In this document: in pieces, positions 59,143 to 64,000 of the stretch
Numbering within the stretch: position 1 is the first letter of the stretch
Layout: every line of letters begins with the position of its first letter
Source: a virus
Length of the DNA: 64,000 nucleotides
Strand: one strand, 5' to 3'
Virus record (IMG/VR): IMGVR_UViG_3300037487_000323
Location: 1-64,000 of that record
Notes under the pieces: generated by a model
What the model saw: only the letters and a program-made list of their open reading frames with translations
Database searches by the model: none
What the model was told of the DNA's origin: nothing
Made by a program: the position numbers and the translations under genes

Positions 59143-59861
59143 TAGTTAAATGACATTCTAGGCACCATACGTACAGGCGCTTTTTCACGGTTTTCATCGG
59201 CTGCTAATTGAAACTGCTCGTCATATACCATCTTTAATCCAGCAATTCTTTGCACGTCTACATTAGGGAGCTTCATAGCCAAATAATAAGACAACCCTGC
59301 AATTAGTGCGGGTAAGAATAAATAGGGTATGTCTTGTGTATTAACACCGTCACCAGCATCTTGCATTCTCCTTAAGCGCCAGTAGACAAACGTGTACTGG
59401 TTGCCCGGAGACTGTGGCGTAGGCCATACATTAATTGTTGGGTAGGTTATGCCTGTGGGTGTTAACGCACCTGATTGTCTGTTTATCCAAACTTGGATAG
59501 GTTTACCTAACGCAGTCTTATTAGGGATTGTCGAATAAGTAGAACCTGAAATTCTTGATATTGTTATATCGGATTGATTCTGGCCTGTGCCTGTACGTAT
59601 TACTTGGTCTAGTAAATCAACAGTATCTATGGGTAGATTGTATACAGCTTGTCCTGTAACCATAGGGATTGCGCCCTCTTCCACAGTCCATAAATTTATA
59701 CCCCTATTGCCCCATTCTGCAAAAAGAAGATTAAGAGATCGTCTAGCTGTTTTAAAATCATAACCACTACGTAGTTCTGTACCATTCCCGCAGCGCTCAA
59801 AACTTTCTTCGATTATATCTGCCAAATCCATATTGAACAAAGCTGTACCTGTAGTGGTCAT
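59142..59861 (-). CDS. Head completion / tail adaptor protein (P22 gp4-like position)
   Basis: This encodes 239 residues. MDLADIIEESFERCGNGTEL, then TARRSLNLLFAEWGNRGINL and VYNLPIDTVDLLDQVIR, fit the adaptor proteins that plug the portal after packaging in P22-like and T7-like phages. The C-terminus PYLFLPALIAGLSYYLAMKL is helical. Its ATG overlaps the stop of the homing nuclease gene. Confidence 0.75.
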   Translation of the reverse strand: MTTTGTALFNMDLADIIEESFERCGNGTELRSGYDFKTARRSLNLLFAEWGNRGINLWTVEEGAIPMVTGQAVYNLPIDTVDLLDQVIRTGTGQNQSDITISRISGSTYSTIPNKTALGKPIQVWINRQSGALTPTGITYPTINVWPTPQSPGNQYTFVYWRLRRMQDAGDGVNTQDIPYLFLPALIAGLSYYLAMKLPNVDVQRIAGLKMVYDEQFQLAADENREKAPVRMVPRMSFN

Positions 59862-60715
59862 TTCTTTTCCTTACAGTTATCTAAATGCCAACGTTTCATA
59901 TTACTTAAAATACCTTGTTTGTTACAATGTGGACAATCTATTAGCGGTCTATTTTTATGCGCATTACGCATTTTTTCTAAAGCTTCTGCAGAATGTTTTT
60001 TACCATAATAGGGGTTATTTACACCCGTTGCTATTTCCGATAATTTTTGTTTTTCTTTATCTGATCTAAGTTTACCATACATTGGGTTTTTAACCCCTAG
60101 CATTCTTTTTGACAAAACACTAGAATTTAATTTTGCACGGTATGCTATTTTTTCATTCTTGGTTAAACCTTGCATAGGTTCTCGTAATTCTTCTGGAAGA
60201 TTCAATATGTATTTTATATCGTATCTGCTTTTACGTTCTTCTTTTGACATCCCCGTTTGCCTTTCAGGGTATGTTCTACCTATTTGGGCAATACTAATTT
60301 TTAACCGCGTTTCTTCAGATACTACACGCCCTATTTGTCTCGCGCTTTGATTTTCAGATTGTTCTTTGGTTATTTTTCTACCTTTAGAACTCTTAGAGAT
60401 TTTTTCTCTAACTTCAGCTGTTGGTGAGCCTAGCCCACCCCCTCCGGCACACATATTATATTGAGGGTTTAGATTAGAAATAAATAATATTTCTAATGCG
60501 TTTAATGCATCTTTATCTCCGGCTCCAGCAACTTCTTCTATCGTAAAACTATCTTTACCATACTTTCTAATTGCCGCACATATAACCCAAAGTTTATTAC
60601 ATTTAGCAGAACTTATATGTGATGCCCATCTTGATTTTAAAGATGTTATTGTTTGGCCAATGTAAATATTACCATTTGTTATGTTTGTTATTTTGTATAT
60701 TACTCCGTATTTCAT
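59858..60715 (-). CDS. GIY-YIG homing endonuclease (Seg-like, with NUMOD3 repeats)
   Basis: This encodes 285 residues. The GIY-YIG domain spans 1-95: VIYKITNITNGNIYIGQT, then Arg29 in SRWASHI and Glu in LEILFISNLNPQYN. About 100-250 are NUMOD3-type DNA-binding repeats (GRKITKEQSENQSARQIGR, NPMYGKLRSDKEKQKLS, NPYYGKKHSAEALEKM). The C-terminus has a possible zinc finger CPHCNKQ...HLDNC. It is free-standing within the late operon, between a 37-residue gene and an adaptor gene, and probably spreads itself by cutting related phage genomes. Confidence 0.92.
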   Translation of the reverse strand: MKYGVIYKITNITNGNIYIGQTITSLKSRWASHISSAKCNKLWVICAAIRKYGKDSFTIEEVAGAGDKDALNALEILFISNLNPQYNMCAGGGGLGSPTAEVREKISKSSKGRKITKEQSENQSARQIGRVVSEETRLKISIAQIGRTYPERQTGMSKEERKSRYDIKYILNLPEELREPMQGLTKNEKIAYRAKLNSSVLSKRMLGVKNPMYGKLRSDKEKQKLSEIATGVNNPYYGKKHSAEALEKMRNAHKNRPLIDCPHCNKQGILSNMKRWHLDNCKEKK

Positions 60716-60754
60716 ACCGACTCCAATTATGATGTGGGTATGATAACACTATTT

Positions 60755-60868
60755 TCATTTCTTAGCCCGTCTGTTTTTGGTAAGAGGAGGGAAGCTTTTT
60801 ACATCCCCCCCTTTCTTCTTAGAGATTTTCTTAGGGTTAATATCGCCCATACCTCTACTTGGACGCAT
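60755..60868 (-). CDS. 37-residue RGMGDI-type phage peptide
   Basis: ATG 60868 overlaps the upstream stop (TAATG); the stop TGA is at 60757-60755. The product MRPSRGMGDINPKKISKKKG, then GDVKSFPPLTKNRRAKK, is basic and starts with a motif known from longer small proteins of aquatic phages (RGMGDIxPxK), so this may be a short version. It ends 40 bases before the GIY-YIG ATG. Confidence 0.65.
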   Translation of the reverse strand: MRPSRGMGDINPKKISKKKGGDVKSFPPLTKNRRAKK

Positions 60869-61668
60869 TAGCAGTACTTACCTTTAGTTCTACCCCTAAT
60901 AGCACAGCCGTCACCACGAGAAGCACCTGACTTAACTGCACCACCTTTTTTGAACGGAGTAGCGTCAGGGTTATCTTGTGCAAACTGTAATGCTCTCATT
61001 CTATCAGGGGTAGCTTCATTTATCATTGCCTGAATATCCGCTTCACTTCTACCACCTCGGTACTTGCTAGTAGGTTTAGAGGTAGCTTCAGAGGTAGCGT
61101 TAGGCGATGAATATTCATCTATCATTGCCTGAATATCCGCTTCACTTCTACCACCTCGGTACTTGCTAGTAGGTTTAGAGGTAGCTTTAGAACCCGTACT
61201 TTTATAAGGCGTATTACTTTTTGCCGGTAGCTTTTTTTTAGTTAACCCAGAAGATTTAACTTTAGGGGCTTCTGTGGGTATTGGAGCCGCTACTTTATCA
61301 GGGGTAGATGCGTTTTTGTATTGAGGATCAGACTTAGCATCTGCAACTTGTTTGATAAATCTACCTTTGTCAGACTCTCTTTCTTTAGCTGCCTGCATAT
61401 CTTGTTTGGCCCTGCCAGAATCACTTGCAATGCGCTCATCCAGTGAAGGGGTAGATGCGTTTTTGTATTGATGATTACTACGTACTGAGAACTCAGACTT
61501 AGCATCTGCAACTTGTTTGATAAATCTACCTTTGTCAGACTCTCTTGCTTTAGCTGCCTGCATATCTTGTTTGGCCCTGCCAGAATCACTTGCAATGCGC
61601 TCATCCAGTGAAGGAGTTTTTTCTTTTTTATTTGGAACAACAAACCCTGCATTATTATTAATAGCCAT
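60868..61668 (-). CDS. Basic repeat protein with two internal duplications, unknown function
   Basis: This encodes 266 residues. One duplication repeats TPSLDERIASDSGRAKQDMQ and about 20 more residues (period 55); another repeats TSKPTSKYRGGRSEADIQAM (period 33). The C-terminus is GDGCAIRGRTKGKYC, similar to the GCATKGKTKGRFV of the next gene. It is lysine-rich and probably disordered. The position among head and tail genes suggests a virion or assembly protein. Confidence 0.7.
   Translation of the reverse strand: MAINNNAGFVVPNKKEKTPSLDERIASDSGRAKQDMQAAKARESDKGRFIKQVADAKSEFSVRSNHQYKNASTPSLDERIASDSGRAKQDMQAAKERESDKGRFIKQVADAKSDPQYKNASTPDKVAAPIPTEAPKVKSSGLTKKKLPAKSNTPYKSTGSKATSKPTSKYRGGRSEADIQAMIDEYSSPNATSEATSKPTSKYRGGRSEADIQAMINEATPDRMRALQFAQDNPDATPFKKGGAVKSGASRGDGCAIRGRTKGKYC
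61022..61195. repeat. 99-base-period in-gene duplication
   Basis: About 65 identical bases starting at 61022 recur at 61121, encoding the TSKPTSKYRGGRSEADIQAM unit twice. Confidence 0.85.
61315..61620. repeat. 165-base-period in-gene duplication
   Basis: A segment of about 120 bases recurs 165 bases later with very few changes, encoding the DERIASDSGRAKQDMQAAK unit twice. Confidence 0.85.
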
Positions 61669-61910
61669 TATACAAACCTACCTTTTGTTTTACCTTTAGT
61701 TGCACAACCATCGGCAGCCCTTACGAACCCGCCTTCTTTATAACAACTACCACCAGTTTTCATCTTTTTCATTGGTTCAGACTTCTCACCTTTAGCGTAT
61801 TGCATAGGAGTAATCTTACCAGACTTAATGGCTTTAGCTTCTTTAAGCTCTTCGTCTACAGACTCTTTACCTTTAAATAATTTCTTTGGATCAAACTTTT
61901 TAACAGCCAT
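61668..61910 (-). CDS. Small basic protein with GCATKGKTKGR C-terminus
   Basis: This encodes 80 residues, Lys-rich, with a Gly-rich stretch (TGGSCYKEGGFVRAADGCAT) and the ending KGKTKGRFV. This ending recurs in several small aquatic-phage proteins and in the neighbouring 266-residue protein. The function is unknown. It may bind DNA or a virion surface. Confidence 0.7.
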   Translation of the reverse strand: MAVKKFDPKKLFKGKESVDEELKEAKAIKSGKITPMQYAKGEKSEPMKKMKTGGSCYKEGGFVRAADGCATKGKTKGRFV

Positions 61911-61932
61911 TTCGCCACCTTGTTTAAATTAG

Positions 61933-62199
61933 TTATTTAGTACCACATTTCCATCTTTTTAATGCTGCTGCCTTACGTGTAGGCTTACCGCTTTCATCTT
62001 TCATAGGGCCGGGCACACCGCTCATCCGGGCGCAAAATGATTTCTTTCTTGGGCCGCCTTCAGGTTGTGGAGCTTTTAAGTTAGAGCCTGTAGCATTGTT
62101 ATACTTAGCGCGACCCTTTGCCGTTAGACCAGCGCCCTTAGATACAGGTAATTTTTCACCTCTACCGACCGATAAAACTGGAGCCTTTTTAGTAGCCAT
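61933..62199 (-). CDS. Small basic phage protein (DUF6321-like)
   Basis: This encodes 88 residues from ATG 62199, which overlaps the upstream stop (TAATG); the longer frame from 62226 is disfavoured. GRGEKLPVSKGAGLTAKGRA, then SNLKAPQPEGGPRKKSFCAR and MSGVPGPMKD, matches a family I recall as DUF6321. It is basic and Gly/Pro-rich, of unknown role. Confidence 0.75.
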   Translation of the reverse strand: MATKKAPVLSVGRGEKLPVSKGAGLTAKGRAKYNNATGSNLKAPQPEGGPRKKSFCARMSGVPGPMKDESGKPTRKAAALKRWKCGTK

Positions 62200-62456
62200 T
62201 AGTGTTTTAGAAAGTCTAGTATCCAAGCAACCACTGTTGCTACAGATGCGCCAATGCTACCAACCACCAATAGCAGCTTCCAACCGCCTTTAGCTTCAGA
62301 TAATGTAATGCTAATATCTCTAAGAGCATCTTTTATCTCTTCAATATCTTTAGCCATCTTATCCATGTCAGTTTGTATGTGTTTAATATCAGCGGTGTGG
62401 GTAGCCAACTCTCGTACTGTTTGTATTGCCGGATCATCTGATCTTTGATGTTCCAT
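62199..62456 (-). CDS. XhlA-like coiled-coil membrane protein (holin-associated candidate)
   Basis: This encodes 85 residues. A coiled coil (about 20-55, ADIKHIQTDMDKMAKDIEEI) is followed by one C-terminal membrane span (about 60-82, LLLVVGSIGASVATVVAWIL). This topology is that of XhlA-type proteins, which assist holins, or of small virion anchors. It is far from the endolysin in this genome, so a lysis role is uncertain. Confidence 0.65.
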   Translation of the reverse strand: MEHQRSDDPAIQTVRELATHTADIKHIQTDMDKMAKDIEEIKDALRDISITLSEAKGGWKLLLVVGSIGASVATVVAWILDFLKH

Positions 62457-62459
62457 ACC

Positions 62460-62741
62460 TTAGCCGTAGAACACAGAAGCGGTTGTTAACGCTGCGGTAG
62501 TAACGTATAACCCATTGTAAGCTAAAACACCTTCTCCGGGAATAAGTACATTTGTTGCACCAATCGCTGCGGGGGCTGTAAAAGAATATAAAGTTGCGCC
62601 ACCATTACCATCGGTAACAACAACAGTTCCACCAGAAGCAAAACTGATAGTTAAACCTTTTAATCTTGTTCGACCTGTAAATACCGTTGTGCTTGCACCT
62701 GCTCCACACGCTGCTGATTTTACGTCTGTTTGCATAGCCAT
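62460..62741 (-). CDS. Small virion surface protein, beta-rich
   Basis: This encodes 93 residues. MAMQTDVKSAACGAGASTTV, then TRLKGLTISFASGGTVVVTD and LIPGEGVLAYNGLYVTT, is a beta-strand pattern found in small proteins near capsid genes of aquatic phages, possibly head decoration or fibre proteins. No enzymatic motif. Confidence 0.65.
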   Translation of the reverse strand: MAMQTDVKSAACGAGASTTVFTGRTRLKGLTISFASGGTVVVTDGNGGATLYSFTAPAAIGATNVLIPGEGVLAYNGLYVTTAALTTASVFYG

Positions 62742-62837
62742 ATCTAATCTCCTATATGTAAAAAATCAAGGGCGGGTTTATGCGTTCTCGTTTAAGGCCA
62801 AGGTCGATCAACTCTGGCCCCCTAGACTAATTAATTA

Positions 62838-63323
62838 TTATGCGTCAAACGTAGTTGAACGATCGTCAGGCTGTGCGTAAATCAAAGTTACAACAACAGA
62901 ACCTGCAGTAGGTTGGCCTACAGAAGTAATAGTAGTAACAATAGCAGAACAAGCTGATTCACCAGTAATGGCGCTAGATACATCTAATGTAGTTGATTGC
63001 ATAGCAAGAAGCTGTGCGGCAGTGAAAGTAGGGGTAGTTCTCGCTAAGGTTTTAGCGTTAACACCAGAAGCGTATTCAGTACCAGCAGCAGTTTTACCTA
63101 CAGTTAATGTAGCAGAGGTGACTGAGTCAAAGGCAACTAAGACATCAACAGTAACGTTAAGTAACTGGCAACCAGAAGGTAAATAGTTAGTAACAGTTGA
63201 AGTTAAAGTAGTATTGAAAGTAACAGCTTGGATTTGTTTTAAAACAGTTGTACCAGTGTTTTTGTATTGGTTGTACTTAATAGTACCTGATTTTACTGGG
63301 CCTGAGAATGTAGTACGTGACAT
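62838..63323 (-). CDS. Head/decoration-type virion protein
   Basis: This encodes 161 residues from ATG 63323 (MSRTTFSGPVKSGTIKYNQY), chosen because AAGGA lies just upstream; the ATG at 63338 lies above that site. It is beta-rich with VTFNTTLTSTVTNYLPSGCQ and a later SSAITGESACSAIVTTITSV. Proteins starting FSGPVKSG follow coat genes in aquatic phages and may decorate the head or form fibres. Confidence 0.7.
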   Translation of the reverse strand: MSRTTFSGPVKSGTIKYNQYKNTGTTVLKQIQAVTFNTTLTSTVTNYLPSGCQLLNVTVDVLVAFDSVTSATLTVGKTAAGTEYASGVNAKTLARTTPTFTAAQLLAMQSTTLDVSSAITGESACSAIVTTITSVGQPTAGSVVVTLIYAQPDDRSTTFDA

Positions 63324-63417
63324 ATTAGTTTCCTTCATAGAAAGTATAAGCTTAGTGGTCTTCTATGCGTCAGCGGGGGCTGTCTACTAAGCCGAGATAA
63401 TCCCCGGTATGAAGGTA

Positions 63418-63446
63418 CTTATACTACGTATTTACTATTCGTGCAA
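63418..63446 (-). promoter_or_regulatory. Possible leftward promoter after the coat-protein terminator
   Basis: On the minus strand, TTGCAC (63446-63441), a 17-base spacer and TATAAG (63423-63418). It overlaps the end of the 63435 gene and would restart transcription for the structural genes downstream of the coat-protein terminator. Confidence 0.4.
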
Positions 63447-63668
63447 GTTTATTTTTAGTCGTTTGTCTTTCTTATAATCTTCCTTCATACATACCACACA
63501 TGTGCCTTTTGCTTTACGTGGAGAGATATGCCCCCGGTCGCAAGGTATGCCTGTAAAGTATAGCTTTGCACCTAACTCTTTAGCTTCTTGCCTTGTTCTT
63601 GGATACTCTAAATATTCTTCAGGTATCACAGGCGCTGCATTTGCTTCTTCACTAGCATACGATAACAC
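63435..63668 (-). CDS. Small zinc-binding protein (CDRGH...CVVC), unknown function
   Basis: This encodes 77 residues. LYFTGIPCDRGHISPRKAKG, then TCVVCMKE, forms a Cys/His set like the zinc-binding repeats that accompany phage homing nucleases (YFTGKPCxxGH). There is no nuclease domain in this ORF, so it is either a stand-alone DNA-binding remnant or a small regulator. It lies between the coat-protein terminator and the next virion gene. Confidence 0.65.
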   Translation of the reverse strand: MLSYASEEANAAPVIPEEYLEYPRTRQEAKELGAKLYFTGIPCDRGHISPRKAKGTCVVCMKEDYKKDKRLKINLHE

Positions 63669-63697
63669 ACGGTGTGTAAAGTTTTTATTTTTTGATA

Positions 63698-63722
63698 CAA
63701 AAAAACCCTCCGAAGAGGGTTT
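63698..63722 (-). terminator. Rho-independent terminator after the coat protein gene
   Basis: On the minus strand, AACCCTC-TTCG-GAGGGTT is a UUCG-loop hairpin, followed by a run of seven Ts. It lies just after the coat gene stop and probably tunes its level against the downstream genes. Confidence 0.93.
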
Positions 63723-63752
63723 AGTTGAAGCTAAGTGCTTGATTTACAAGGG

Positions 63753-64000
63753 CTAAGCGCCTGTCGAGCCGTACATAGAAAGTGGATCACTATAGCCGAA
63801 AGAATATCTCTCGCGACTGCGGTACCTTACATTTCCCGTATCAAAGTCACCGCTCATGTCATTCGTGATAGGAGCACGAACAAAATGCTTCATGCCGTTA
63901 GGCACATCAGTAGTTAAGAACCAACCATTAGAATCAGTCAAGAAATGGTTTATCGCGTAACCTTGTGGGATAGCGCCATTGCTCTTCAATGCGTTCAAGT
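63753..64000 (-). CDS. Major capsid (coat) protein, C-terminal end (truncated by window edge)
   Basis: Only the last 82 codons are present, open at position 64000. NGAIPQGYAINHFLTDSNGW, then FLTTDVPNGMKHFVRAPITN and DFDTGNVRYRSRERYSFGYS, is the conserved ending of P22-like coat proteins in this phage group (DxxTGNVRYxARERYSFGxxDP). The frame is followed by a strong terminator. The N-terminal part lies outside the window and, on a circular map, just beyond the gene truncated at position 1. Confidence 0.88.
   Translation of the reverse strand, partial: LNALKSNGAIPQGYAINHFLTDSNGWFLTTDVPNGMKHFVRAPITNDMSGDFDTGNVRYRSRERYSFGYSDPLSMYGSTGA

Noticed and set aside
62750-62837. Hairpin GGCCA/TGGCC between two virion genes as a terminator
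   Set aside because: No T-run follows on the transcribed strand, and the loop is long.
1-64000. tRNA genes, integrase, phage RNA polymerase, known anti-CRISPR or toxin genes
   Set aside because: Looked for by eye in gaps and products; none found.

Overview
The window is most of the genome of a lytic tailed phage (Caudoviricetes) with podovirus-type genes. It has a P22-like portal, scaffold and coat protein, tail adaptor/nozzle-type proteins and very large internal virion proteins, and no tape measure, sheath or integrase. The host is probably Gram-negative: there is an embedded Rz/Rz1 spanin pair whose Rz1 carries a lipobox. No phage RNA polymerase is seen and several promoters match the sigma70 consensus, so host RNA polymerase is probably used throughout. 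The gene content resembles uncultured aquatic phages; I cannot name the host.

Layout. A divergent control region (7465-7964) separates two arms. Rightward arm, 7.9-31.4 kb (early/middle): a monocistronic Ala/Pro-rich gene, a 690-base non-coding region with repeats (origin candidate), many small unknown genes driven by consensus promoters, a DUF3150 / MoxR-type AAA+ / VWA-metallopeptidase module, then replication and nucleotide genes: VRR-NUC nuclease, family A DNA polymerase, HNH nuclease, Cas4-like exonuclease, SNF2-type helicase, ThyX, a putative ssDNA-binding protein and a DUF927 primase-helicase. Leftward arm (late): terS, terL, portal, GroES-like protein and scaffold run from 7464 to position 1. 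They appear to continue, across a short missing piece of a circular map, into the coat protein at 64000 and on through head completion, tail, fibre, lysis and internal virion genes down to 31467. The arms converge on a bidirectional terminator at 31442-31466.

Most noteworthy parts. (1) A tail-fibre locus (49.8-56.5 kb) has three paralogous seven-bladed RCC1 propellers built from near-identical 50-residue blades with variable hotspots. Interleaved with or next to them are a sulfotransferase-glycosyltransferase fusion, an APS-kinase-like enzyme that could make its PAPS donor, and a methyltransferase: a candidate phage sulfation/glycan-modification cassette. (2) A dispersed palindrome, GTAGGAC-NNN-GTCCTAC, occurs eight times (one variant) in 7.9-18 kb, mostly in 5' leaders next to a shared promoter class. 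(3) A 2376-residue polyvalent virion protein joins a lytic transglycosylase and an HEMGH metallopeptidase motif. (4) Smaller points are a SET-domain protein and a GroES-like protein in the morphogenesis genes, a GIY-YIG homing endonuclease in the late operon, and many overlapping genes of 30-60 codons. Genes are packed with ATGA/TAATG overlaps, so translational coupling is likely.
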